The position numbers and the translations under genes are program-made. Shown in pieces: positions 1 through 7,116 of a stretch of DNA of 11,081 bases; position 1 is the first letter of the stretch; every line of letters starts with the position of its first letter. The stretch is from positions 1-11,081 of the forward strand of contig CAZBUP010000033.1 in NCBI GenBank assembly GCA_964495145.1. Reading direction: 5' to 3'. The notes below the pieces were generated by a model. The model did no database searches. It was not told where the DNA came from and saw only the letters and a program-made list of their open reading frames with translations. Source of the DNA: UBA6120 sp964495145 (GTDB lineage Bacteria; Bacillota_I; Bacilli_A; RFN20; CAG-826).

Positions 1-693
1 ACTCGTGGTGGGGCGGCTCTTCGGATACTGATTCGACTCCGCTTGCCCTTGGCGGGCCCGTTCCAATTGGCGGATGCTCTCCAGGCGTTCCTTCTCGGCT
101 TGCTGGTCAAAGCGATGCTTTTGAATGAAGTTAAAGATGACGACCCACAATGATTTCAAGGCCAAGAGGATGCCGAGCGCAAACACGATGTACAAAAGGA
201 CGATACCACCGTCGGCCCCGGCAATCGAATTCAACAAGCCCGACATCAAATAGCCGACCAAGCCGCCGGCCACTTCGTCGGCGTAGGCGACCGGAATGTC
301 TTTAAGCGGTGGGATATGTTCCCAGAGTCGGGGTAGGAAATTATTGGCGTCGACCGGGGTCAGCCCCGATGAAACCAAGGTATAGTGTGTCAAAAGACCA
401 AGCACGCTTGCGCCTATGAATATCAAGCCGAGGACCGCCAGATTGAACCGGAATCGGAAGGGATGGCGCTTGATGATGCGATACAAACCTAGGAAGGCCA
501 AATAGCCGAAACCGATGAAATTCAAGTTGCCGATCAAAAGGGTGACCAAATAACTGAGGAAACCGCTGACCGGGGTCATGTTCAAAATGCCGAGGCCGGC
601 GATGAGCATGAACATGATGCCAATCAAAATGGCTTCTAGGTCATGTTTTACCAGTGGGTTGTTCCTGAATGGCGGTTTTTTTATTGCATCCAT
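1..693 (-). CDS. ftsK: FtsK/SpoIIIE-type DNA translocase, N-terminal membrane part (3' end cut by window edge)
   Basis: The first 231 codons are present and the frame stays open to base 1, so the motor and gamma domains lie outside the window. The visible part is the membrane domain of this family: hydrophobic segments at about residues 20-37, 44-72, 83-103 and 140-190 (the last probably holding two passes), with a non-membrane loop around 104-140. The stretch with EVAGGLVG near residue 140 resembles the GGxxG segment that opens the last transmembrane region of FtsK/SpoIIIE. From about residue 191 a charged, Gln/Glu/Arg-rich helix leads into the linker. Family members are membrane-anchored hexameric ATPases that pump chromosomal DNA through the closing septum. 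The ATG at 691-693 is the first possible start, because an in-frame TAA lies at 703-705 with no start codon between. No Shine-Dalgarno is visible. Identification rests on the membrane domain and on synteny with rpsO-pnp-RNase J. Confidence 0.82.
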   Translation of the reverse strand, partial: MDAIKKPPFRNNPLVKHDLEAILIGIMFMLIAGLGILNMTPVSGFLSYLVTLLIGNLNFIGFGYLAFLGLYRIIKRHPFRFRFNLAVLGLIFIGASVLGLLTHYTLVSSGLTPVDANNFLPRLWEHIPPLKDIPVAYADEVAGGLVGYLMSGLLNSIAGADGGIVLLYIVFALGILLALKSLWVVIFNFIQKHRFDQQAEKERLESIRQLERARQGQAESNQYPKSRPTTS

Positions 694-704
694 AACTAGT
701 AGTT

Positions 705-713
705 ATTATAGCA
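705..713 (-). promoter_or_regulatory. Extended -10 promoter for ftsK
   Basis: Read on the minus strand this is TGCTATAAT, a perfect extended -10 element. The hexamer 17 bases upstream (TTAAAT) is a poor -35. The predicted transcription start is near 698, only about 5 bases before the ATG at 693, which would give an almost leaderless mRNA. Inferred from sequence only. Confidence 0.6.
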
Positions 714-758
714 AATGTACGTTATCTATTTAAAACTGATTAACGGTCCCGAATACTT

Positions 759-786
759 TTGCTACCAAAATCGCCCGTGCTATAAT
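759..786 (+). promoter_or_regulatory. Promoter of the metallophosphoesterase trio
   Basis: TTGCTA at 759-764 (four of six matches to the -35 consensus), a 16-base spacer, and TATAAT at 781-786 preceded by TGC, an extended -10. The predicted start is near 793, giving a leader of about 20 bases that holds the GGAGG ribosome binding site at 801-805. It diverges from the ftsK promoter in the same 119-bp gap. Confidence 0.7.
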
Positions 787-812
787 GGTAAAACATAGAT
801 GGAGGTAGCCTG

Positions 813-1772
813 TTGAAACGAATAATGGTTTGGCTCGTGCCGTTTTTGGCGCTGAGCCTGTCGAGTTGCGCTTCGGATCGCGACATCGAGTATACCGATG
901 ACGATCCATTTACGATTGAATTGACAAGCGATCACCTGCGCGTTCTGCAGTTCACCGATTTGCATTTGACCTACGGGTTTGATCGCCACGACCAGATGAC
1001 CTTCGAATTGATCGAAGCCATGGCCGACGAATACGCCCCCGACTTGATCGCCATTACCGGCGATTTGACGATGTCGCCGTTGGCGCCTTCGCTATACCGG
1101 CAAGTGGCGCGCCGCATCGACAAGATCGGGATTCCCTGGACCTTCGTCTTTGGAAACCACGATACCGATTTCAATGTCTATAAGAAAAACCTCGACGCCA
1201 TCGATCAAGTGGAGACCGAGCATCTATTGTTCAAGGTCGGTCCGGAAATGATCGACGGGGGATACGGTAACTTCATCGTCCAGGCGACCTACGAAGATGC
1301 CCCGTTTCATAATATGTATTTTCTCGATTCCAAGGCCGAAGACGGCGCCTTGATGGAATACGGCTGGCTCTCGGAAGCCCAAGTGGCCTGGTATGACGCC
1401 CACGCCACCGCCGACGCCTTGACCGGCTTGACTTCATCCGTTTATATGCACATCCCCCTTAAACAATACGAAGAATACGCCGATTACGATTTGCTCGAAG
1501 GCCAAATGGGCGAAGACAAAGTCTATCCCCAAGGCCAAGACACCGGTTTCTTCGACGCGATGGTCGCCCATGGCGTCAGCCAGGGCGTCTTCGTCGGCCA
1601 CGACCATCTCAGCAACTTCAGTTTCATCAAAGACGGCATCATGCTGGCTTACGGCCAGACGAGCGGATATAACGGCTATGGCCAAATCGAGCGCGGCGGT
1701 CGCCTGATCGAAATCGACGCCAGCGGCACCCTCACCTCGCATCTTGTCTACGCCCAGGAGGTCGGTTTATGA
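813..1772 (+). CDS. Lipoprotein calcineurin-like metallophosphoesterase
   Basis: Predicted secreted, lipid-anchored phosphoesterase of 319 residues. The N-terminus has a short charged start (MKR), a hydrophobic stretch and the lipobox LSSC, so Cys19 would be acylated after signal peptidase II cleavage and the enzyme would face outside the membrane. The dimetal motifs of the calcineurin-like superfamily are all present in order: Asp49-Leu-His51, Gly83-Asp84, Gly114-Asn-His-Asp117, His213, and Gly262-His263-Asp-His265, so it should be catalytically competent. The overall pattern resembles bacterial relatives of the Dcr2 / plant purple-acid-phosphatase-29 group, but the substrate cannot be read from sequence. 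The start is TTG at 813, chosen because GGAGG at 801-805 sits 7 bases upstream; the next option, ATG at 825, would lose the positively charged N-region. It is the first gene of a tightly overlapping trio and its TGA stop overlaps the next start (ATGA). Confidence 0.85.
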   Translation: MKRIMVWLVPFLALSLSSCASDRDIEYTDDDPFTIELTSDHLRVLQFTDLHLTYGFDRHDQMTFELIEAMADEYAPDLIAITGDLTMSPLAPSLYRQVARRIDKIGIPWTFVFGNHDTDFNVYKKNLDAIDQVETEHLLFKVGPEMIDGGYGNFIVQATYEDAPFHNMYFLDSKAEDGALMEYGWLSEAQVAWYDAHATADALTGLTSSVYMHIPLKQYEEYADYDLLEGQMGEDKVYPQGQDTGFFDAMVAHGVSQGVFVGHDHLSNFSFIKDGIMLAYGQTSGYNGYGQIERGGRLIEIDASGTLTSHLVYAQEVGL

Positions 1773-1915
1773 AAATATTCGATCGATTGATCGTCTTGTT
1801 CATGGCCATGTTTTGGTTCGTGGCCGCGGTGTTCTTCTTTCGCTTCTATTGGATGGCGATTTTACCGGGTTTAGCCTTGATATTCGTCTTCATCGGAGGG
1901 CCGAAACATGTTTGA
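1769..1915 (+). CDS. 48-residue hydrophobic membrane protein, unknown function
   Basis: A small ORF that is easy to miss, supported by context: its ATG overlaps the phosphoesterase stop as ATGA, and a perfect AGGAGG at 1756-1761 sits 7 bases upstream. The product starts MKIFDRLIVLF and is almost entirely hydrophobic and rich in Phe/Trp, with probable membrane segments at about residues 7-24 and 26-43 separated by Arg25, ending in a short polar tail (GGPKHV). It has no catalytic motif. The tight translational coupling suggests it is made together with the lipoprotein and may partner it or the following membrane protein. I do not recognise a family. Confidence 0.72.
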   Translation: MKIFDRLIVLFMAMFWFVAAVFFFRFYWMAILPGLALIFVFIGGPKHV

Positions 1916-2183
1916 ACTCATGATTGGCCTATCGGTCATCTCCTATTTGATTGCCCTCATCGGCATGCCGGTTGTCTTATTGGCGCTGCGGATTCTTGAG
2001 GTGGTCACCCGGCGCATTAACCTCAAAGACGCGTTGATCGTCATCTTGACGCCGCTGTCGATCGGGTATTTCTACGTCATTCCTTCCAATGGGTTCCTGA
2101 AGAAGGTATACCGCTCCTGCGCCGTCTTTTTCTTCGTGCTCTTGGCCATCGGAAGTTTCTTCATTTTCTACATGACCAAGTAA
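1908..2183 (+). CDS. 91-residue membrane protein, unknown function
   Basis: Last gene of the phosphoesterase trio. Its ATG at 1908 overlaps the previous gene's stop by 8 bases, with GGAGGG at 1895-1900 placed 7 bases upstream. Three hydrophobic segments are visible, at about residues 5-29, 41-58 and 70-89, separated by basic stretches (RRINLK around 35-40 and KKVYR around 65-69). The basic linkers suggest which loops are cytoplasmic but do not fix the topology. No family motif is recognised. It is followed directly by a bidirectional terminator, so the trio ends here. Confidence 0.75.
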   Translation: MFELMIGLSVISYLIALIGMPVVLLALRILEVVTRRINLKDALIVILTPLSIGYFYVIPSNGFLKKVYRSCAVFFFVLLAIGSFFIFYMTK

Positions 2184-2203
2184 TGGATTGAGCCATAAAA
2201 AGA

Positions 2204-2245
2204 AAAAACCTCGTCGACCGAAACCATCGGCCTGGCGGGGTTTTT
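2204..2245. terminator. Bidirectional intrinsic terminator between convergent operons
   Basis: The outer stem pairs 2204-2213 with 2236-2245 (AAAAACCTCG with CGGGGTTTTT, one G-U pair), and a small inner stem CCGA/TCGG is closed by a 5-base loop. The plus strand ends in five T's. The minus strand reads into T6-C-T5. It can therefore terminate both the plus-strand trio and the minus-strand RNase J gene, whose stop codons lie at 2183 and 2266. Confidence 0.88.
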
Positions 2246-2265
2246 ATATGGTTCATGAGAATGGT

Positions 2266-3957
2266 TTATGGATTGGCGGACACGTCGACGATAATCGGAA
2301 CGACCAAAGGTCGTTTGCCGGTTTCCCGACGGATGTAGCGCAAGGCTTTGTCGACGATGCCTTGCTTGACGTCATCGAGCAAGAGGAAGTTTTTCGACAA
2401 GTATTCATTGATGGCATCCTTGTAGATGGCAATCAGTTCCCGGAGCACGTTTTCAGAATCTTTCACGAATACGAACCCGCGCATTTGGATGTCGGGCCCG
2501 GCCACGATGGTCTTGTCCTTCTTGGAGATGGTGATTCCCATGACGATGACCCCGTCGTCGGCCAACTGCTGCCGCTCGGTGATGACGTCCTTCCGGACAT
2601 CGCCGACGCCCAAGCCGTCGATGAGCACGTCACCGGTGGCGATTTGGTCGAGTTCGCTGGCCAAGACTTTGGCTTTGCCGTCGTTGATTTCGAGCACCAT
2701 GCCGTTATCCATCAAGAAGGTGTTCATATGGTTGAGGCCGACGTTCATCGACACGGCCAATTTGGCGTTGGCCACCAGTTCGACGTATTGGCCTTTGATC
2801 GGCATGTAGTATTTAGGGGTCAATAGCGAGATTAACGTCTTGATGTCTTCTTCCTGGGCGTGCATCGAGGTGATCATCTTGCGGGTGATGTTGACGACCA
2901 AAGCCCCGCTGCGGTAGAGATCGTCGATGGCGTTGGTGGCCAATACTTCGATGGCCGGGGCGACCGGAGCCGCCACGATGAAGGTGTCGCCAGTGCCGAT
3001 CTTGAAGGTGCGGTCCTCGTTTTCGCCAATCGAAAGCTCGCCGATTTTCTTGTAGACCTTTTCGCCGGGAGCCATCATCAAGATGACGAGATCCTGGGGC
3101 GGCATCCGCAGCAGGTTCTCACGCAGGACGACCTTGTCTTTAGGAAGATTCAAGGCGCCGAAGTTTTGGAAAGTCCGGATGTAATCTTCGGTCTCTTTGT
3201 CGTAAAACAAGATCTTGCGCCCTTGTGAGAAGGCGAACTCGATCGCTTCCTCGAGGTTATAGACCGATTGGTTGTACAAGGCGATGAAAATGCGGCCTTT
3301 GGCTTCTTGGAATGGCAAGATCAGATGCGGGGTGAGCCGATGGTTGGGCGAAGTATAGCCCGGCTTGTCGGCGGCGCCGCTTTCGGTCATCAAGAGCAAG
3401 GTGTCGCGTTCGGCGATTTTCGCCAAGGCGTTGAAATCGTGCTTGTAGTTCTTGTTGGAGTTGTGCTCAATGATAAAATCGCCGGTGTAGACGATGTTTC
3501 CATAAGCGGTCTCCACGGCGAAGCCCGACGTGTCCATGATCGAATGCACGGTTTGGTAAAAGTCGAACTTGTACCCGGCGATGGTCACTTGGTCGGTCGG
3601 TTTGATGGTCACGAATTCATACGGGGGAACCGATTTAATGGGTTGCGAATACTGTTTGATCAAGGCGATGGTGGCCGCCGAGGCGTAAATCGGGGCTTGG
3701 ACGTAGCGGTAAATATACGGGAGCGCGCCCATTTGGTCGTCATGGCCGTGGGTGATGATAAAGGCTTTGACGCGGGTTCGATTCTCTTTGAGATAATCGA
3801 AATTCGGGATAATGGCGTCGATCCCGGGATTGGTGTAATCGGGGTATTTGAGGCCGGATTCGATCACGAACAAATCGCGATCGATCTCAAGCACGAACAA
3901 ACACTTTCCATTTTCGTCGAGTCCGCCCAAAGCGAACACACGAATGCGCTGTGACAT
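2266..3957 (-). CDS. rnjB: Divergent RNase J family protein, probably RNase J2-like
   Basis: 563 residues, the usual length for bacterial RNase J, with the metallo-beta-lactamase fold, an inserted beta-CASP domain and the C-terminal domain in the expected order. RNase J proteins degrade and mature mRNA and rRNA in the Gram-positive degradosome. The metal-binding motif normally written HGHEDH here reads His70-Gly-His72-Asp-Asp74-Gln75, so the last His is Gln. Other ligands are kept: His138 (VHSIMD), Asp160 (YTGDF) and His366 (MHAQEED). The late PxHGE motif is PIKGQ at 386-390, with Lys388 in place of His. The family's GSQGEP signature is also not recognisable. Loss of metal ligands is typical of RNase J2, the weakly active partner of J1 in Bacillus, and the position between pnp and ftsK matches B. 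subtilis rnjB as I recall it. Start: ATG at 3957 with GGAGG at 3964-3968. A canonical J1 should exist elsewhere in the genome. Confidence 0.85.
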   Translation of the reverse strand: MSQRIRVFALGGLDENGKCLFVLEIDRDLFVIESGLKYPDYTNPGIDAIIPNFDYLKENRTRVKAFIITHGHDDQMGALPYIYRYVQAPIYASAATIALIKQYSQPIKSVPPYEFVTIKPTDQVTIAGYKFDFYQTVHSIMDTSGFAVETAYGNIVYTGDFIIEHNSNKNYKHDFNALAKIAERDTLLLMTESGAADKPGYTSPNHRLTPHLILPFQEAKGRIFIALYNQSVYNLEEAIEFAFSQGRKILFYDKETEDYIRTFQNFGALNLPKDKVVLRENLLRMPPQDLVILMMAPGEKVYKKIGELSIGENEDRTFKIGTGDTFIVAAPVAPAIEVLATNAIDDLYRSGALVVNITRKMITSMHAQEEDIKTLISLLTPKYYMPIKGQYVELVANAKLAVSMNVGLNHMNTFLMDNGMVLEINDGKAKVLASELDQIATGDVLIDGLGVGDVRKDVITERQQLADDGVIVMGITISKKDKTIVAGPDIQMRGFVFVKDSENVLRELIAIYKDAINEYLSKNFLLLDDVKQGIVDKALRYIRRETGKRPLVVPIIVDVSANP

Positions 3958-4000
3958 AGTCTTCCTCCAAATTATGGCGTTTATGTTTTAAGTCGTTGTT

Positions 4001-4028
4001 ATTATACTTTAATTCTAGTATTTTTCAA
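4001..4028 (-). promoter_or_regulatory. Promoter of the RNase J gene
   Basis: On the minus strand, TTGAAA (4023-4028, five of six consensus matches), a 16-base spacer and a perfect TATAAT (4001-4006). The predicted start is near 3994, giving a leader of about 37 bases before the ATG. This is the best-matched -35/-10 pair in the window and implies the gene is transcribed independently of the redox operon upstream. Confidence 0.78.
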
Positions 4029-4036
4029 TTCAAAAG

Positions 4037-4080
4037 CACGAGAAATGTCAAACAATGTTCACCGCGGGATGCTTCTCGTG
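4037..4080 (-). terminator. Possible terminator hairpin of the redox operon
   Basis: CACGAGAA at 4037-4044 pairs perfectly with TTCTCGTG at 4073-4080 around a 28-base loop. On the minus strand the stem is followed by CTTTTG. The 5' arm lies inside the last codons of the DUF1667 gene. The long loop and short T-tract make this a weak terminator candidate, but it sits where one is expected, just before the RNase J promoter. Confidence 0.42.
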
Positions 4081-4412
4081 GCAATCAAGTCGACCCCTAG
4101 TCCGAGGATGTCTGGCACCAATACTTGCCGAAGTTTGATTGGGGCTTTGACTTCAATCCGATTGATGACGTCCATAACGTCGAAAATGCGGGCCTTGGGA
4201 ATTTCCCCGCTGGTGGCTACCGGCAGACGGGCTAAAAATTCGCTGTGGATTTTGACGGTTGACGAGAGTAGCCTGGTCGGATTCAGCATTTCGGCTTTGC
4301 CGTAGACGATGCCGCGCGGACAGCCATTGCCGGTTACGACCAAGTTCTGGTCGACTTGAAGCCGACAGCCTTTCGGACAAACGATGCAAATCAGTTCCTT
4401 GACTTGGTTCAT
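4059..4412 (-). CDS. DUF1667 family four-cysteine protein, likely iron-sulfur subunit of the redox operon
   Basis: 117 residues, the usual length for DUF1667. Cys9-x-x-Cys12-x-x-x-Cys16, followed by Asn-Gly-Cys31-Pro-Arg-Gly, resembles the N-terminal [4Fe-4S] site of molybdopterin oxidoreductases, so a cluster or metal is likely. The rest has no catalytic signature. The gene is third in the operon; its start overlaps the previous stop as ATGA (4409-4412), with AAGGAG just upstream, so it should be translated in step with the flavoprotein before it. DUF1667 genes are commonly found behind this pair of FAD oxidoreductases in Firmicutes and Thermotogae. Inferred role: electron-transfer subunit taking the place that GlpC holds in the E. 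coli anaerobic GlpABC enzyme, but without a membrane segment. Confidence 0.82.
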   Translation of the reverse strand: MNQVKELICIVCPKGCRLQVDQNLVVTGNGCPRGIVYGKAEMLNPTRLLSSTVKIHSEFLARLPVATSGEIPKARIFDVMDVINRIEVKAPIKLRQVLVPDILGLGVDLIATRSIPR

Positions 4413-5662
4413 GTGCGCTCCTTAATCGAAATGGTGACGGGCAGCCCCTCTTTGAAAGGCGTCGCTTTCGGAAGCGTCAAATTGATCATTTCGGAGGGAA
4501 TCGCCACTTGATGGAAAGCCCGTTTCAGGACGATCCCGTCTTGTTCAACGATGAAAAAAACGTTATTTTTCGGTTTGGTTACCCGGAATTTCAAATCGAT
4601 ATCGTCCTCGATCCGGTTCAAATCGATCCGCTGCGGGACCACATAGCTGATGCCCGCTTGCGGCGATACGTTGATGAAACGCGGTTCGCTCGGTGGCGCA
4701 GAAGCGTATTTGGCGGCCATTTTGCCGGCGATTTTTCCTTCCAATGACACGAAATCGACCAAATCGTGGACATGAAGAACATTACCGCAGCTATAAACGC
4801 CTGGCAAAGCCGTCTGCAGATTTTGGTCAACGATGGCTCCGCGAGTCTTGTCGGTTGGAATCGACAGATGATCCAGCAATTCATTGGAGGGAATGAGCCC
4901 GATCGACAGTAACAGCGTATCGACCTCGAATTCCTTCTCGGTTCCGGGAATCGGGGTGAATTTGTCATCGACTTGGCTGATGACGACTTTTTCGAGCTTC
5001 TTCTTGCCGATGACGCGGCTGACCGTGTGCGATAAATATAACGGGATGTCGTAATCGACCAAACATTGGACGATGTTGCGGTTAAGCCCGTTACTATAGG
5101 GCATGATTTCGGCCACGCCCAAGACTTGGGCCCCTTCCAGCGTCATGCGCCGGGCCATGATCAGCCCGATGTCGCCGCTTCCCAAGATAAAGACTTTCTT
5201 TCCGACGAGGTACCCGTCGATGTTCAAATACCGTTGCGCCAATCCGGCCGTGATCACGCCGCTGGGCCGATCGCCCGGCAGGGCTATCGAACCGGCGTTT
5301 CGTTCATAACACCCCGTCGCCAAGATGACGGCGCGGGCTTGAACTTTGCGTAAGCCTTCTTCATCGTTTGAATAAGTGATGACCTTATCGGGGGTCATCG
5401 ACATCACCATGGTGTTCAAGCGGTAAGCAATGCCGCGTTCATTGATATAATCGATGAATCGTTCGGCGTATTCGGGCCCGGTCAATTGCTCTTTGAATTC
5501 CTGCAAGCCGAAACCAGGGTGGATGCATTGGTTTAGAATCCCGCCGAGAAAGCGGTCCTTCTCGAGTATCAAGATGTCGCGAAGCCCGTGGTCGTAGGCG
5601 CTCATGGCCGCGGCCAGCCCGGCCGATCCCCCACCGATGATGACCAAATCGACCTTATCCAT
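4409..5662 (-). CDS. NAD(P)/FAD-dependent oxidoreductase, second flavoprotein subunit of the redox operon
   Basis: 417 residues of the pyridine nucleotide-disulfide oxidoreductase superfamily. The FAD-binding Rossmann motif is Gly10-Gly-Gly-Ser-Ala-Gly15, with the acidic residue at the end of the second strand in LILEK (Glu34). ATGCYER at 115-121 is the second flavin contact, and a second Rossmann motif GSGDIG (161-166) should bind NAD(P)H. Near the end of the flavin domain, GVYSCGNVLHVHDLVDF matches the usual Gly-Asp/Asn flavin segment. No redox-active CxxxxC disulfide is present. About 90 C-terminal residues form a separate beta-rich domain. The start was placed at ATG 5662 rather than at an upstream in-frame ATG, because AAAGGAGG at 5671-5678 sits 8 bases upstream and the FAD motif then falls at the normal distance from the N-terminus. 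It overlaps the GlpA-like gene by 8 bases. Likely role: passing electrons from the dehydrogenase subunit to NAD(P)+ or another carrier. Confidence 0.85.
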   Translation of the reverse strand: MDKVDLVIIGGGSAGLAAAMSAYDHGLRDILILEKDRFLGGILNQCIHPGFGLQEFKEQLTGPEYAERFIDYINERGIAYRLNTMVMSMTPDKVITYSNDEEGLRKVQARAVILATGCYERNAGSIALPGDRPSGVITAGLAQRYLNIDGYLVGKKVFILGSGDIGLIMARRMTLEGAQVLGVAEIMPYSNGLNRNIVQCLVDYDIPLYLSHTVSRVIGKKKLEKVVISQVDDKFTPIPGTEKEFEVDTLLLSIGLIPSNELLDHLSIPTDKTRGAIVDQNLQTALPGVYSCGNVLHVHDLVDFVSLEGKIAGKMAAKYASAPPSEPRFINVSPQAGISYVVPQRIDLNRIEDDIDLKFRVTKPKNNVFFIVEQDGIVLKRAFHQVAIPSEMINLTLPKATPFKEGLPVTISIKERT

Positions 5663-7100
5663 GGGTAGGTCCTCCTTTGGTCTCGTCTTTGAGGATATTG
5701 GTCGATTGACCGTCATATAGAATGTCGTTTTCGGCCACGTGATAATGGTCGGCGAGAATCTTCAAAACCAAAGGTTGGCAAAATCCCCCTTGGCAGCGGC
5801 CGAATCCGGCCCGCGTCCGTTTTTTGACGCCTTTGATCGAGTGCGGGGGGCAACTGCGTGATAAGGCATCGATGATATGGCCTTCCGACACCATTTCGCA
5901 GCGGCACACCAAATGGCCAAACCGAGGCTCTTTCTTGATCAAGTCGTTGATTTCGTCTTCGCTCATGCGATCGAACCGATATAGCGGGCGGATCCGAGGT
6001 TGATAATTTGACTTTACTTTGAGGGTGATGATAGGGCGTAGGTATTGCTCAAGGACGTATTCGGCGATGGCCGGGGCCGACGCCAATCCCGGCGATTCGA
6101 TGCCGGCCACATTGATAAAGCGGGGGTGTCCTTCGGCCGGGCCGATGATAAAATCACCGCTGCTCGGCGTGGCTCTTAGACCTGAAAAAGTCCGAATGAC
6201 TTTGTCAAATGGTATTTTCGGAACGAGTTTCAAGGCTTGTCCCTTGATATAGTCCATCGTTTCGCGCTCGGTGCCCAAATCGTCGCGATCTTCGCTTGAA
6301 TTGCTGTTGGGTCCGACGAGGTAGTTATACGAATACGACGGCGTGGCCACGATGCCTTTGCCGAACTCGTCGGGCATTGGGAAAATGATGTGTTTCAGGA
6401 ATTGGTTGTCAAAATGGTCCAAGACGAAATACGAGCCTTTGCGCGGCTTGATCGAAAACTGGTTTGGTCCGATCATTTCAGCGACGAGGTCGGCGTTGAC
6501 ACCGGTGGCGTTGATGACGATATGACCCCGGTGGACGTTTTTGGTCGTCGTCACTTCATAGTCATCGGCTACCTTTTGGATGGCCATCACTTTTTCGTTT
6601 AGAAAAAGGCGGACGCCGTTATCGCAGGCGTTTTCCATGCAGTGGACGACCAATTCGAATGGGTCGATGATGCCGGCCGTCGGGGCATAGAGGCCATAAC
6701 GGACGTCACTGGCGAGTTGAGGTTCCATGTGATGGAGTTCCTCAGCGCCAAGAATCGCGGTCGTCACCCCGTTGCGGAAGCCCCGTTCTTGAAGTTTCTT
6801 CAATAAGGGAAGGTCTTCTTCTTTCCGAGTCACCGTCAAACTGCCGATGCGCCGGAAAATGACGTCGAGTTCTTCGGCCACGCGGTCGTACATGGCGTTG
6901 CCGGCCACGTTCAATCGGGCTTTCAAACTCCCGGGTTCGGGATCGTAACCGCTATGGATCAGGGCCGAATTGGCCATCGAGGTGAAGTTGCCGACATCGT
7001 TTTCTTGGTCAATGACGATGACATCAAGCGCATAACGAGAAAGGGCGCGGGCCAGAAAAGCCCCGGTGACCCCCGCTCCTAAAATGATGACATCAACCAT
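5655..7100 (-). CDS. glpA: GlpA-like FAD-dependent glycerol-3-phosphate dehydrogenase with BFD-type [2Fe-2S] domain
   Basis: 481 residues in two parts. Residues 1 to about 360 are a DAO-type flavoprotein: Gly8-Ala-Gly10-Val-Thr-Gly13, Asp31 at the end of the second strand, NSALIHSGYD around 47-53, NATGVNAD near 197-204 and a C-terminal flavin segment GIESPGLASAPA at 333-344. The last ~90 residues carry Cys399-x-Cys401 and Cys436-(x4)-Cys441, the four ligands of a BFD-like [2Fe-2S] domain also seen in GlpA and HcnB-type proteins. Expected reaction: oxidation of glycerol-3-phosphate to dihydroxyacetone phosphate. Related DAO proteins use other substrates, such as 2-hydroxyglutarate, so the substrate is not proven, and no glpK or glpF lies in the window to support it. 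The start at ATG 7100 has AGAGG at 7109-7113. First gene of a three-gene operon, with a palindrome just upstream of the ribosome binding site. Confidence 0.83.
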   Translation of the reverse strand: MVDVIILGAGVTGAFLARALSRYALDVIVIDQENDVGNFTSMANSALIHSGYDPEPGSLKARLNVAGNAMYDRVAEELDVIFRRIGSLTVTRKEEDLPLLKKLQERGFRNGVTTAILGAEELHHMEPQLASDVRYGLYAPTAGIIDPFELVVHCMENACDNGVRLFLNEKVMAIQKVADDYEVTTTKNVHRGHIVINATGVNADLVAEMIGPNQFSIKPRKGSYFVLDHFDNQFLKHIIFPMPDEFGKGIVATPSYSYNYLVGPNSNSSEDRDDLGTERETMDYIKGQALKLVPKIPFDKVIRTFSGLRATPSSGDFIIGPAEGHPRFINVAGIESPGLASAPAIAEYVLEQYLRPIITLKVKSNYQPRIRPLYRFDRMSEDEINDLIKKEPRFGHLVCRCEMVSEGHIIDALSRSCPPHSIKGVKKRTRAGFGRCQGGFCQPLVLKILADHYHVAENDILYDGQSTNILKDETKGGPTHG

Positions 7101-7116
7101 GGATAAATCCTCTTAG

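Noticed and set aside
2188..3954. Long plus-strand open frames opposite the RNase J gene, up to 228 codons
   Set aside because: They are antisense shadows of a clearly conserved gene, have unnatural Asp/Gly/Val/His-rich composition and carry no ribosome binding sites.
5663..5716. Longer N-terminus for the second flavoprotein
   Set aside because: The extension lies within the preceding coding region, lacks a ribosome binding site, and pushes the FAD motif away from its usual N-terminal position.
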